Below are positions 52,390-61,196 of a stretch of 64,000 nucleotides of DNA, one piece after another. Every line of letters begins with the position of its first letter. The stretch's first letter is position 1. This DNA is from Plantibacter sp. ME-Dv--P-122b (lineage in GTDB: Bacteria; Actinomycetota; Actinomycetes; Actinomycetales; Microbacteriaceae), in the NCBI RefSeq assembly GCF_030209375.1, contig NZ_JARVSC010000003.1, positions 806,001 to 870,000 of the forward strand, given 5' to 3'. The notes below the pieces were generated by a model that saw nothing but the letters and a program-made list of their open reading frames with translations, was not told where the DNA came from and ran no database searches. The position numbers were made by a program, and so were the translations under genes.

Positions 52390-53661
52390 TCAGAACGGTG
52401 CGGGGTCCGGTTCAGTCCGGTGGTGTTTGCCGTCGGGTGTCGTCCAGTCGAGGACGCCGCCGGGTCCGTGGTCGAGGTTCCACCCTGGGAGATGCTTCAT
52501 CCGGTGGTGATGTCGGCACAGGCAGGCGAGATTCCCTTCATCCGTCGTCCCGCCGTCTTCCCAGGCGACGGAATGGTCGAGGTCGCAGGCTCTGGCTCGT
52601 CTGCCACAGCCCGGTGCGCGACAGGTGCCGTCCCGGAGACGGACCGCGCGCTGCAGGTCGGCCGGAACGCGGTACTGGTTCCGCCCGACCGACAAGACCG
52701 CGCCCGTTTCCGGCTGGACCAGGATCCGGGTGAAGCTGGGCGCGTTCACCGCAATACGGGCTGCAGTCTCCGGATCGATGGGGCCGTAGCCGTCCAGGGT
52801 TGCCGGTGCGTCGCTGACACCGGCCATGCTGAGCGCCGGGACGGTGATCTGCACGGTCGGCGTGATGTGCTCCTGCACCTCGATCGGGTGCGGCAGCACC
52901 GGGCTGGACATCACGTCCTCGGGCGTCACACCGGTCAGGGTGAGGGCTGCCAGGGCGTCGGCTTGGAGTTGTGCGCAGGTGCGGGTGTCACCAGCTGAGC
53001 GCGACTCGGCCGCGGCTGCTTCGACGCGCTCGATGATGCCCTGCGCGATGGGCGCCGTCGTGAACAGGTGCACCCAGGCCATGCCGTCCGCTGCGGGCTC
53101 GAACTCCACCCGGCGGTCCGCTTCTGAACGGACCGCGCGAGCCGTGATCGACTCCGGGTGGAGGCGCTCGCGGAGGACGCGGGCGCGTCTGCGGAGGTTC
53201 GCGTTGGTGGACTCTTCTGCGACCGGCAGGACTTCGGCGAGGAACGCCGCCCGCCCTGCGGTCGGCACGTCACTGAGTTGGTCGATGATCGTCTGTGCGT
53301 GCCGCGCTGAGATGCGGCCGGCCTCGAGGGACGCCAGGACCGTCGGTGCTTCGTTGACGAGGCGTTCGGCGTCGTTCGTCGCTCGCTGAACGGTCCGCTC
53401 GGGCGTGCGGGTCGCCATCGCGAGGGCTGCACAGGTCGACCGGCGGGAGAGTGCCTGCCGCTCCGCGGGCGGGAAGACGGCCGGAACCGTGACGTCTGCG
53501 AAGGCGTCCGCGTAGGCGGCAGAACGGGCGAGGAGGCGGGCTTTGCGTGCGTCGAGGACGGCCTGTTGCCGGTGGATCTCGACCCACTCGTCCGAGAACT
53601 CCGCGAGCTGCGCGGCGTAGTCATCGCCTGCGCGGATCGCGGTGAGGGTGGTCTCGGTCAT
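52390..53661 (-). CDS. DUF222/HNH endonuclease (13E12-repeat type)
   Basis: A 423-residue protein. The DUF222 domain fills about residues 20-330, with LEAGRISARHAQTIIDQL and ERLHPESITARAV. The HNH nuclease at the end reads CRAPGCGRRARACDLDHSVA and NLACLCRHHHRMKH. These proteins are abundant and repeated in actinobacterial genomes; the role is not established, though mobile or defence functions are suspected. It stands between two clusters of dispersed repeats, in keeping with its mobile history. Confidence 0.9.
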   Translation of the reverse strand: MTETTLTAIRAGDDYAAQLAEFSDEWVEIHRQQAVLDARKARLLARSAAYADAFADVTVPAVFPPAERQALSRRSTCAALAMATRTPERTVQRATNDAERLVNEAPTVLASLEAGRISARHAQTIIDQLSDVPTAGRAAFLAEVLPVAEESTNANLRRRARVLRERLHPESITARAVRSEADRRVEFEPAADGMAWVHLFTTAPIAQGIIERVEAAAAESRSAGDTRTCAQLQADALAALTLTGVTPEDVMSSPVLPHPIEVQEHITPTVQITVPALSMAGVSDAPATLDGYGPIDPETAARIAVNAPSFTRILVQPETGAVLSVGRNQYRVPADLQRAVRLRDGTCRAPGCGRRARACDLDHSVAWEDGGTTDEGNLACLCRHHHRMKHLPGWNLDHGPGGVLDWTTPDGKHHRTEPDPAPF

Positions 53662-53731
53662 GGGACAAGTCCACCACGGACCACTGACATTCCAGATGCT
53701 GAGTCGGGCCGGTTGTGAAAGTCGCTCGTGT

Positions 53732-53780
53732 GCCCTTCGACAAGCTCAGGGACCGGAGGGGGTTGCTCCGGGACCGGCGG
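53732..53780. repeat. dispersed intergenic repeat, copy 6
   Basis: CCCTTCGACAAGCTCAGGGACC followed by one tail unit (GCTCCGGGACCGG). It lies upstream of the HNH gene, so that gene is bracketed by copies 5 and 6. Confidence 0.8.
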
Positions 53781-53811
53781 CGGCGCCCGCCCGGCCCACC
53801 GTCACAACGAA

Positions 53812-53842
53812 AAATCGCCCCATCCGGAGGATGAGACGATTT
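53812..53842 (-). terminator. terminator of tRNA-Tyr
   Basis: A 14-bp stem (AAATCGTCTCATCC with two wobble pairs) and a three-base loop, with TTTTTCG following on the minus strand. It lies 5 bases after the tRNA. Confidence 0.88.
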
Positions 53843-53847
53843 GTCCG

Positions 53848-53929
53848 TGGCGAGTGAGGGATTCGAACCCCCGAAGGCTGAGCCGTCTGATTTACAGTCA
53901 GATCCCTTTGGCCGCTAGGGTAACTCGCC
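53848..53929 (-). tRNA. tRNA-Tyr(GUA)
   Basis: 82 bases, class II with a long variable arm. Acceptor GGCGAGT/ACTCGCC, anticodon loop CTGTAAA with GTA, variable stem around GGCTCAGCC, T arm GGGGG-TTCGAAT-CCCTC. Discriminator A, no CCA encoded. Confidence 0.96.
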
Positions 53930-54034
53930 AAGCGCGCCCGACCGACTTTCGAACAGCCAACCGAAAGCGCTTGACCAATATAGCCGTCAGACCGCCGGAC
54001 GCGAAATCAGCATCGGCATCCGTCACCGGGCCGC

Positions 54035-54808
54035 TCAGCGCTCATCGGACGGCACGGCCTCCGCGTACTCGTTCGCCGCGGCGGCGACCCGCCGAAGGTA
54101 CTCGGGTGACGAGTTGTACGCCCGGATCCCGCTCAGCCAGCCGTCCTCCGTGCGCATGTCGTAGTCGCTCGCCCGGCAGAGGTAGTTCGCGGCCGCCATC
54201 GCCGCATCGTCGAGGTTCTGCGGGTCGAGCACGCCGTCACCACTCGCGTCAGTCCCCCAGTTCTCCCACGACTGTGGGATGAACTGGAACGGCCCGACGG
54301 CACGGTCGTGGACCGGGTCCCCGTCGATGACCCCCTGGTCGGTGTCGGTGATCTCCTCGGTCTCGCCGCCCTTGAGTGGCACACCGAAGATCGGCGGCGT
54401 CACGACGCCGTCCTCGCCGAGCTTCGAGCCGTCGTGGCGACCGTGGTCACTCTCGGCGAACCCGACGGCCGCGATCGTCGTCCAGCCGATACCGCACTCC
54501 GGCGTCAGCTCGGCCTTGCGGGTGGCGGCACCGGCATAGGACCGCAGGGCGCGCTCCGGGATGCCACTCGCCTCGGCGACGTCGGTGATCCATGCGGGGT
54601 CGGCGAGGTCGACGTTCGCGACACCACCGTCGGGGGCGTCGCTCGTCGGCGGGAGCTCGACGGGAAGTGCATACGGGACGGGGTCCTGCTCGGGAGCGCA
54701 ACCGCTCAACCCGAGGACGCCGATCACCAGAGTCGCTCCGATGAGCGCCCCTCGTCGTCCGACGATGGTCCGCTGGTCCTGCTTCACCGGGCTGCGCATC
54801 GCATCCAC
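54035..54808 (-). CDS. lytic transglycosylase lipoprotein
   Basis: A 257-residue protein. The signal ends in the lipobox LGLSGC (Cys at about residue 37), then a short Pro-rich linker and an MltB-type domain: [16 protein letters not shown] with the catalytic Glu, [19 protein letters not shown] and [17 protein letters not shown]. It is a paralogue of the enzyme at 35718-36656, differing in being lipid-anchored. GTG start at 54808 or ATG at 54799; both keep the signal. It lies 105 bases upstream of tRNA-Tyr on the same strand. Confidence 0.87.
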   Translation of the reverse strand: MDAMRSPVKQDQRTIVGRRGALIGATLVIGVLGLSGCAPEQDPVPYALPVELPPTSDAPDGGVANVDLADPAWITDVAEASGIPERALRSYAGAATRKAELTPECGIGWTTIAAVGFAESDHGRHDGSKLGEDGVVTPPIFGVPLKGGETEEITDTDQGVIDGDPVHDRAVGPFQFIPQSWENWGTDASGDGVLDPQNLDDAAMAAANYLCRASDYDMRTEDGWLSGIRAYNSSPEYLRRVAAAANEYAEAVPSDER

Positions 54809-54852
54809 CCAACCACACCTGCCTGAGCGGCACCGGCGCTACCATGGTCCAC

Positions 54853-55341
54853 ATGGCAGATTCATCGTTTGACGTCGTGAGCAAGGTCGACAAGATGGAG
54901 GCGGACAACGCCCTCAACCAGGCACACAAGGAGGTCGAGCAGCGGTACGACTTCAAGAACGTCGGTGCCTCGATCGCCTGGAGCGGCGAGAAGATCCTCA
55001 TGAAGGCCAACACCGAGGAGCGCGTGAAGGCGATCCTCGACGTCTTCGAGTCCAAGCTCATCAAGCGCGGCATCTCGCTCAAGAGCCTCGAGGTCGGCGA
55101 CCCGTTCGCGAGCGGCAAGGAGTACCGGATCGAGGCGACCCTCAAGGAAGGCATCAGCCAGGAGATCGCGAAGAAGGCCAACAAGCTCATCCGGGACGAG
55201 GGCCCCAAGTCGGTCAAGTCGCAGATCCAGGGCGACGAGCTCCGCGTCTCGTCGAAGAGCCGTGACGATCTCCAGGCCACCATGGCACTCCTCAAGGGTG
55301 CCGACCTCGACATCGACCTCCAGTTCGTCAACTACCGCTAG
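54853..55341 (+). CDS. YajQ family nucleotide-binding protein
   Basis: A 162-residue YajQ homologue of normal length. [20 protein letters not shown] at the start, [34 protein letters not shown] and DLQFVNYR at the end are family blocks. YajQ proteins bind nucleotides (c-di-GMP in some bacteria); the role here is unknown. The ATG at 54853 is used because TACCAT (54840-54845) lies seven bases before it and the family starts here; the ATG at 54844 is part of that promoter. Confidence 0.95.
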   Translation: MADSSFDVVSKVDKMEADNALNQAHKEVEQRYDFKNVGASIAWSGEKILMKANTEERVKAILDVFESKLIKRGISLKSLEVGDPFASGKEYRIEATLKEGISQEIAKKANKLIRDEGPKSVKSQIQGDELRVSSKSRDDLQATMALLKGADLDIDLQFVNYR

Positions 55342-55493
55342 CGGGTCGGACGCGGTCGATCACCTCGATCGCGTCATGATCGACCCCCGCACCACTCTCT
55401 TCACCGGAGCACCCGATCCAGTGGGCTCCCGTTCGGCACCGTGCCGGACGAGCCGTACCCCGCATGAGCGGGCTCGATGGTTGGAGTGGAGCA

Positions 55494-55679
55494 GTGGATC
55501 ACCAGAGACCCGCCGACGTGTCGCATCTCGAACTCTTCCGGACCTCCCGCGCCGATCAGGAGGTCGGGGTCCCGTGCTGGTGCGCGATCGGCGCGAACCA
55601 CAGCTACGCCGACTGGCTCGCCGCCGGACGACCGGATCCGCGGCGTCCGCGCCGAGGACTCCCGCCTGCTGAGCGCTAG
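55494..55679 (+). CDS. small conserved-looking protein of unknown function
   Basis: A 61-residue reading frame with strongly GC-rich third positions and GGAG seven bases before the GTG. GVPCWCAIGANHSYADWLAA includes a Cys-Trp-Cys unit. No family is recognised. Its stop overlaps the convergent hydrolase stop by four bases. An ATG at 55464 would add ten residues. Codon pattern is the main support. Confidence 0.45.
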   Translation: MDHQRPADVSHLELFRTSRADQEVGVPCWCAIGANHSYADWLAAGRPDPRRPRRGLPPAER

Positions 55680-56713
55680 CGGTCGACCTTCGGCGGCGCC
55701 GCGAGATAGCCGCGTGCCCAGGTGACGATCTGCTCGAAAGCGCGGCGCCTGACGGCCTCCTCCGACAGGAAGACGTCGTGCAGCGCGCCGTCGAGCCGGA
55801 CGATCGTGACGGTCTCGCCGAGGTCGAGCGCGCGTTCCGCGACCGCGTCGACGTCAAGCGCCGTGTCGCTCCGCATCATCGCGTCGTTCCAGCGTGGGAG
55901 CAGCACACTCCGTGCGGACAGCAGCGTGAGTGCCGGTACACGCAACTGCAGGCCCGCGTCGACGAGGCGATGCCCTCGGAGGATGGCGTTCAGCCAGCCG
56001 GGATGCAGTGGGAAGCCGTGCAGCGGCCGCCAGGCGAAGTCGTAGTCCCAGGCGCCGTCCATCGTGCTCGACACGGAGCGCGTGTAGAACCCGAGGTCGA
56101 CGACGGGGAGCTGCGCACGCGGGTCGATCCGCGATCCGGCTTGGACGAGCGGGGCGATCGCGAGCCGCCCGAGCTGCCTCGCCTGGAATTCGAGCCACGG
56201 ACTGTTCAGGACGAGACCGGCGACGCGGTCCTGGTTCCTGGCCGTCCAGAGACTCAGGGTGAGCCCGCCGGTCGAGTGGCCGAGGAGGACGAGGCGGCGG
56301 CGGGTCCGGCGCCCGGCGGCGTGGTCCGTTGAGCCGTGCCCCATCACCGCGAGCGCGGCCTCGATGTCCTCGTCGTAGGTGCGGAGGTCGTCGACGTATC
56401 CCGGCGTCTGGTGTGGGCGGAGGCTCCGACCGTACTTGCGCAGGTCGAGGGCGTAGAACCGCGCGCCGAGCCTGGCCCAGAATCGCGCGAGGTGGCGCTG
56501 GAAGAAGTAGTCGGACCAGCCGTGCACGTAGAGGACGTCGATGCCGTCCGCGACGTCGGGCAGCAGGAATTCACCGAGCTGCTCGAGGGGCGGCATCCGA
56601 TAGCGGACGAGGGTCGCGACGACGTCGCCCTCGTCATCCGGTTCGAGGGTCAGCGTGCGCTGCTGGAATCCCTCGCCGAGGATGTCGGCGGTCCACCCGC
56701 GAGGTCCGGCCAT
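55676..56713 (-). CDS. alpha/beta hydrolase (serine aminopeptidase/lysophospholipase-like)
   Basis: A 345-residue cytoplasmic hydrolase. DVLYVHGWSDYFFQRHLARF forms the oxyanion region, FYALDLRKYGRS follows, VLLGHSTGGLTLSLWTAR holds the nucleophile Ser (GHSTGG), and DGALHDVFLSEEAVRR the catalytic His. It may be a lysophospholipase or monoacylglycerol lipase type. ATG six bases after TAACGT (56720-56725), so leaderless. Single gene. Confidence 0.87.
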   Translation of the reverse strand: MAGPRGWTADILGEGFQQRTLTLEPDDEGDVVATLVRYRMPPLEQLGEFLLPDVADGIDVLYVHGWSDYFFQRHLARFWARLGARFYALDLRKYGRSLRPHQTPGYVDDLRTYDEDIEAALAVMGHGSTDHAAGRRTRRRLVLLGHSTGGLTLSLWTARNQDRVAGLVLNSPWLEFQARQLGRLAIAPLVQAGSRIDPRAQLPVVDLGFYTRSVSSTMDGAWDYDFAWRPLHGFPLHPGWLNAILRGHRLVDAGLQLRVPALTLLSARSVLLPRWNDAMMRSDTALDVDAVAERALDLGETVTIVRLDGALHDVFLSEEAVRRRAFEQIVTWARGYLAAPPKVDR

Positions 56714-56785
56714 ACGGCCACGTTACCGTGACGGGTGATCGAGGGCCGGATGGTCGGGCTCACGCGCCGACCATCCGACCGTCGA

Positions 56786-57871
56786 CTACTGCTGGTAGGG
56801 GTTGTGCTGCTGCGGAGCCTGCGGCTGCTGCCCGTACTGCTGGGGCGCCTGGCCGTGCTGCTGCGATCCCTGGTCGTGCTGGCCCGTCTGGTGCTGGCCG
56901 CCCTGCTGCTCGTGCTGACCCTGCAGGAACTGCTGACCGTGCTGCTGACCACGGTGCTGCTCGTGCGGAGCGTCGGCGAGTCCTTCAGGTGCGACGAAGC
57001 GCGTCACGAGGACGGTGCCGATGGTGAGGAAGCCGGCGAGGGTGACCCCGTAGAGGATCGGCGAGAGGAAGCCCTGGTTGACGAAGAACGCCGGCGTGCC
57101 GTACTGGTCGACGATGCCGCGCACGATGGTGACGATGAGCACGATGAGCAGCATGACGCCGGTGCCGACGGCCGCGGCGATGCCCACCGACTGGATCAGG
57201 TCGCGGGCGGTGCGGACCCGCGTGAGGGGACGGACCATGATGAGGATGAGCGCCGCTCCAGCGCCCCAGAGGGCGATGTTCACGAGGTTCGCGCCGAAGC
57301 CCAACAGGACGTCGCCGATGGGGTAGTACTCCGAGATGCTGAAGAAGGACCCGATGAGGCTCACCAGTGCGACGGCCGCGGCGATACCCGCTGCGATCCC
57401 GACCGCCACGAGCGCGAGACGCGTCTCGCGGGCACGGGGGTTCGGTGCCTTCTGCGGAGCCTGCGCGTACTGCTGCGGCTGACTGTACTGGCCCTGCTGC
57501 GGCTGACCGTACTGGCCCTGGGGCGCTCCGTACTGGCCCGTGTGCTGAGGCTGCTGGCCGTACTGACCGGTGTCCTGCCCGTACTGGCCGGTGTGCTGCG
57601 GCTGCCCGTACTGGCCCTGCTGCGGCTGACCCCACTGGCCCGCCTGCTCACCGGTCTGCGGCTGCCCCCACTGGCCACCCTGCTGCGGAGCCGGGGTCTG
57701 CTGGCCCGTCTGGTCCCACTGCTGCTGCACGGGATCCGGGTGCATCTCGCCGTAGCGCGGCTGCTGCTGTTGCTGCTGCTGGCCGTCTGCGACGAATGCC
57801 GGCGGCTCGGACGGCGGTACGGACGTCGGCTGCTCCGACGGGACGTTCTGGGGCGCGTTGGGGTCGGTCAT
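56786..57871 (-). CDS. Gln-rich low-complexity membrane protein
   Basis: A 361-residue protein with three parts. Residues 1-145 are a disordered Pro/Gln/Gly/Tyr-rich tail with repeats of the type GQYGQPQ and HTGQYGQ. Residues 150-295 contain about four transmembrane helices. Residues 300-361 are another Gln/His-rich tail (HEQHRGQQHGQQ, HDQGSQQHGQ) ending NPYQQ. The helix core resembles no family that can be named. Leaderless start: TATGCT (57878-57883) six bases before the ATG. The two tails flank the membrane region and could drive clustering. Confidence 0.75.
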   Translation of the reverse strand: MTDPNAPQNVPSEQPTSVPPSEPPAFVADGQQQQQQQPRYGEMHPDPVQQQWDQTGQQTPAPQQGGQWGQPQTGEQAGQWGQPQQGQYGQPQHTGQYGQDTGQYGQQPQHTGQYGAPQGQYGQPQQGQYSQPQQYAQAPQKAPNPRARETRLALVAVGIAAGIAAAVALVSLIGSFFSISEYYPIGDVLLGFGANLVNIALWGAGAALILIMVRPLTRVRTARDLIQSVGIAAAVGTGVMLLIVLIVTIVRGIVDQYGTPAFFVNQGFLSPILYGVTLAGFLTIGTVLVTRFVAPEGLADAPHEQHRGQQHGQQFLQGQHEQQGGQHQTGQHDQGSQQHGQAPQQYGQQPQAPQQHNPYQQ

Positions 57872-57967
57872 CCGTCCAGCATAGTGACCGACGCCCGTCG
57901 GAACCGGGTTCCGTCGAGCGGCTTGACGCGGGTCGATCGGCCGGGTCGAGACCGTCGCGGGCGCGGC

Positions 57968-59353
57968 TCAGGCGGACGGCATCCCGGTGCCTGACGGCTG
58001 CGCCCGCGAGATCGCCACCATCTCCTCACGCGGTACCACCTTGATGCGGGCGCGACCCTGTGGTTCGCCGAGCGCGATCTCATGCTGGTCGAGGAGGTGC
58101 CAGCCTTCGAGGTCCGTGTAGGCCACGCCGCGCGACTCGAGCAGCGCGACGATGGCCTTCTCCTCGGGTTCGGCCGGTGCCCACCAGTCCGCCTGGTCGT
58201 TGATGACGTGGCTGATGGTCTCCATCGCGTCCGACTTCGTGTGGCCGATGAGGCCGACCGGACCACGCTTGATCCACCCGGTCGCGTAGACGCCCGGGAC
58301 GCGCTCGTTGCTCTCGGGGTGGAGGACCTTGCCCTCGTGGTTGGGGATGACGCCGTGCCTCGAGTCGAAGGGCACGCCGGGCAGCGGGCTTCCGAAGTAC
58401 CCCACCGCGCGGTAGAGCGCCTGGATCGGGACCTCGCGGATCTCACCCGTGCCTTCGACCCCGCCCTGACCGTCGGGCCTCGTCCGCTCGTACCGGAAGG
58501 CGGCGACCTTCCCGGAGCCGTCGTCGACGATCTCGAGCGGCTTCGCGTAGAAGTGCAGGTGCAGTCGGCGGGAGGCCTGACCGGTCTCGCGCTTGCGCCA
58601 CTGCTGCAGGACGCGGTCGATCACCATGACCTGCTTGTTGCTCGCCACCGCCGCCTTCGACGCCTCGTCGTAGTCGAAGTCCTCGTCGGCGAGGATCATG
58701 TCGACGTCGTTGAGTTCCCCGAGTTCGCGGAGCTCCAGCGGCGTGAACTTCACCTGTGCGGGCCCGCGACGCCCGAAGACGTGCACGTCGGTCACGGGTG
58801 ACTGCTGCAGCCCCTCGTGGACGTTGGCAGGGATCTCGGTCGGGAGCAGGTCCTCCGGGTGCTTCGCGAGCATGCGTGCGACGTCGAGCGCGACGTTGCC
58901 GTTGCCGATGACGGCGATCGACTCCGCTTCGAGCGGCCAGGTGCGGGGGACGTCGGGGTGTCCGTCGAACCAGCTCACGAACTCGGCGGCGCCGTACGAC
59001 CCGTCGAGGTCGATCCCCGGGATGTCCAGCGGGGCGTCCTCGACGGCACCGGTGGAGAAGATCACGGCGTTGTAGTGGTGCTTGAGGTCGTCGAGCGTGA
59101 TGTCGACGCCGAAGCGGACATTGCCGAAGATCCGGATGTCGCCGCGGTCGAGGACGTCGCGGAGCGCGTTGATGATCCCCTTGATGCGCGGGTGGTCGGG
59201 GGCGACGCCGTAGCGGACCAGGCCGTAGGGGGCCGGAAGCTGCTCGAAGAGGTCGATGGAGACGTCGAACTTCCGTTCCGCCTTCAGAAGGATGTCCGCC
59301 GCGTAGATGCCTGCGGGTCCTGCGCCGACGATGGCCAGCCTGAGCTTGGTCAC
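57968..59353 (-). CDS. ferredoxin/flavodoxin-NADP reductase, FprA type
   Basis: A 461-residue adrenodoxin-reductase-like flavoprotein. AIVGAGPAGIYAADILLK binds FAD, PYGLVRYGVAPDH follows, IAVIGNGNVALDVARML binds NADP, and GVYATGWIKRGPVGLIGHTK is the closing FAD motif. It moves electrons between NADPH and ferredoxin, as FprA in mycobacteria. GTG start at 59353 with AAAGGA seven bases upstream. It follows the polyprenyl synthase gene by about 110 bases. Confidence 0.92.
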   Translation of the reverse strand: MTKLRLAIVGAGPAGIYAADILLKAERKFDVSIDLFEQLPAPYGLVRYGVAPDHPRIKGIINALRDVLDRGDIRIFGNVRFGVDITLDDLKHHYNAVIFSTGAVEDAPLDIPGIDLDGSYGAAEFVSWFDGHPDVPRTWPLEAESIAVIGNGNVALDVARMLAKHPEDLLPTEIPANVHEGLQQSPVTDVHVFGRRGPAQVKFTPLELRELGELNDVDMILADEDFDYDEASKAAVASNKQVMVIDRVLQQWRKRETGQASRRLHLHFYAKPLEIVDDGSGKVAAFRYERTRPDGQGGVEGTGEIREVPIQALYRAVGYFGSPLPGVPFDSRHGVIPNHEGKVLHPESNERVPGVYATGWIKRGPVGLIGHTKSDAMETISHVINDQADWWAPAEPEEKAIVALLESRGVAYTDLEGWHLLDQHEIALGEPQGRARIKVVPREEMVAISRAQPSGTGMPSA

Positions 59354-59466
59354 GGTGGTTCCTTTCGTGTCCCCGTGCGGGGTTCCGGGTGCGGCCGGTT
59401 GAGCGCTCCGGCCGTCATGCATGCGCGTCTGGGATGCCGTGCCGCTCCGGTGGAGCGGCGCCGCCA

Positions 59467-60528
59467 TCAACTCCTTCGGTCGACGATCGCCTTCGCGAAG
59501 TGCACGAGCGCCTTCTTGACGGAGCCGTCGGGCAGCGGTGCGAGTGCCGCGATCGCCTCGTTGGCCCACTGCCGGGCCTCGGCGAAGGTTCTGGCGGTCA
59601 CGGCGTGGTCGCGCAGGGTGGCGACGAGCGCGGCGAAGCGGGCCGGGTCGTGGTCCGTCTCCGTGACCTCGGCGTCGAGACGGGCGACGAGGGCGGCGGC
59701 TTCGGGGTCGGCGACCGCCTCGCGGCGCAGGTAGAGCATGGGGAGGGTGACGACGCCGGCCCGCAGGTCGGTGCCGGGGACCTTGCCGGTCTCCTCGGGT
59801 TGCGGCGACAGGTCGATGACGTCGTCGATGAGCTGGAAGGCGATGCCGACCTTCTCGCCGAACTCGACGACCGCGCTCTCGTACACCTCGGGGGCGTTGG
59901 AGAAGATGACGCCGCTCCGGGCGGCGGCGGCGATGAGTGAACCGGTCTTGTCGGCGAGGACCTGGATGTAGTGCTCGACCTCGTCCTGACCCTCACGAGG
60001 GCCGGTGGTCTCGTGCAGCTGCCCGAGCACGAGGCGCTCGAACGTGGCGGCCTGAATCCGGATCGCCCGCTCACCGAGGTCGGCCATGATCTGGCTGGCA
60101 CGGGCGAACAGCAGGTCGCCGGTGAGGATGGCGGTGTTGTTGCCGAACACCTGGTGGGCACTGGGGACGCCGCGGCGCTTGTCGGCGTCGTCCATGACGT
60201 CGTCGTGGTACAGCGAGCCGAGATGGGTGATCTCGATCGCCTCGGCCGCCCGCAGGACGTTGTCGGTGATGCCGTCGCCGAGCTGGGCGATGAGCATCGT
60301 GAGCAGCGGGCGGACCCGCTTGCCACCGGCCTCGAGCAGGTACCGTGCGGTGACGTCGACGAGGTCGTCGGTGAACCCGAGCTGCTCCTCCAGACCGATC
60401 TCGAGGCGGGCTACGCCGTCGTCGATGGTCTTGGCGAGCTTGCGGTCTGCACCGGTCGCGAACATGCGTTCGGCAAGCCCGGCCTGGCTGGCCAGGTTGC
60501 TGACACGGCGGGTCGCGCTGGGATTCAC
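59467..60528 (-). CDS. polyprenyl diphosphate synthase (menaquinone side chain)
   Basis: A 353-residue trans-prenyltransferase. LGSLYHDDVMDDADKRRG is the first Asp-rich motif (DDxxD), FQLIDDVIDL the second, with GGKRVRPLLT upstream. It builds the isoprenoid tail of menaquinone, consistent with menG and menF nearby. The chain length cannot be read with certainty. The GTG start is six bases after TAGGCT (60535-60540), so leaderless. Confidence 0.92.
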   Translation of the reverse strand: MNPSATRRVSNLASQAGLAERMFATGADRKLAKTIDDGVARLEIGLEEQLGFTDDLVDVTARYLLEAGGKRVRPLLTMLIAQLGDGITDNVLRAAEAIEITHLGSLYHDDVMDDADKRRGVPSAHQVFGNNTAILTGDLLFARASQIMADLGERAIRIQAATFERLVLGQLHETTGPREGQDEVEHYIQVLADKTGSLIAAAARSGVIFSNAPEVYESAVVEFGEKVGIAFQLIDDVIDLSPQPEETGKVPGTDLRAGVVTLPMLYLRREAVADPEAAALVARLDAEVTETDHDPARFAALVATLRDHAVTARTFAEARQWANEAIAALAPLPDGSVKKALVHFAKAIVDRRS

Positions 60529-60630
60529 AGCTCTAGCCTAGCCGGGGCAGCCCGTCACCTGTGCCGGAGGACCGGAATCCACGGGCGCGATCAGGCGATT
60601 GGCAGCTGTGGTCGGACCACATGACTCGAA

Positions 60631-61068
60631 TCAGCGGAGTCGCACGCCCTCGGCGTCGTAGAACGCCAGATGCGGGAACTCGTGCGCGAGGTCGAGCAGC
60701 ATCGTGTATCCATCGGTGTTGAGCGGCGGCCACGTCCAGGCGTCGACGCCCTGGGCGGCCGGCAGCGCGGCGCGGAAGAGGCCGGCTTCGACGCCGGTCC
60801 CGAGGTGTTTCGGTGGCACGACGACGAGGGCGATCCTGGCCGACGGCCCGGACGCCACGAACTGGAGCCGCGCACCGGTCGCGTCGTCTCGCACGATGAA
60901 CTCGCGGGTGCCAGGGGTGTCCGGCGGGATCTCGGTGGTGTCGTACCGTTCGTACGGCTTCGCGAACGCGGACTTCGCCCGCCTGGCGTTCAGGAGGATG
61001 ACGACGAGCACGAGACCGACGATCGCGATGCCCCAGATCCACGGGCCGCCTGGCAGGGTGTCCAACAT
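60631..61068 (-). CDS. single-pass membrane protein of unknown function
   Basis: A 145-residue protein with one N-terminal transmembrane helix (WIWGIAIVGLVLVVILL, residues 10-26) and a basic cytoplasmic boundary (NARRAKSAF). A soluble domain follows, with DTPGTREFIVRDDATG and FVASGPSARIALVVVPPK. No family is recognised. ATG six bases after CATACT (61075-61080). It sits between the polyprenyl synthase gene and a repeat cluster. Confidence 0.65.
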   Translation of the reverse strand: MLDTLPGGPWIWGIAIVGLVLVVILLNARRAKSAFAKPYERYDTTEIPPDTPGTREFIVRDDATGARLQFVASGPSARIALVVVPPKHLGTGVEAGLFRAALPAAQGVDAWTWPPLNTDGYTMLLDLAHEFPHLAFYDAEGVRLR

Positions 61069-61111
61069 CCAACCAGTATGCCCGGCCCGCCTGGACGACC
61101 CCGGGAGATGC

Positions 61112-61195
61112 GCCCTTCGACAAGCTCAGGGACCGGAGTGAGGCTCAGGGACCGGCGTGAGGGTCAGGGACCGGAGTGAGGCTCAGGGACCCGAG
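61112..61195. repeat. dispersed intergenic repeat, copy 7 (tandem tail)
   Basis: CCCTTCGACAAGCTCAGGGACC is followed by a tandem of CTCAGGGACCGGAGTGAGG-type units, four in a row with a 19-base period. It ends one base before the permease stop codon. Confidence 0.85.
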
Positions 61196-61196
61196 G

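Noticed and set aside
61112-61195. CRISPR array
   Set aside because: The four 19-base units are directly tandem with no spacers of constant length and no cas genes; it is the tail of the dispersed repeat.
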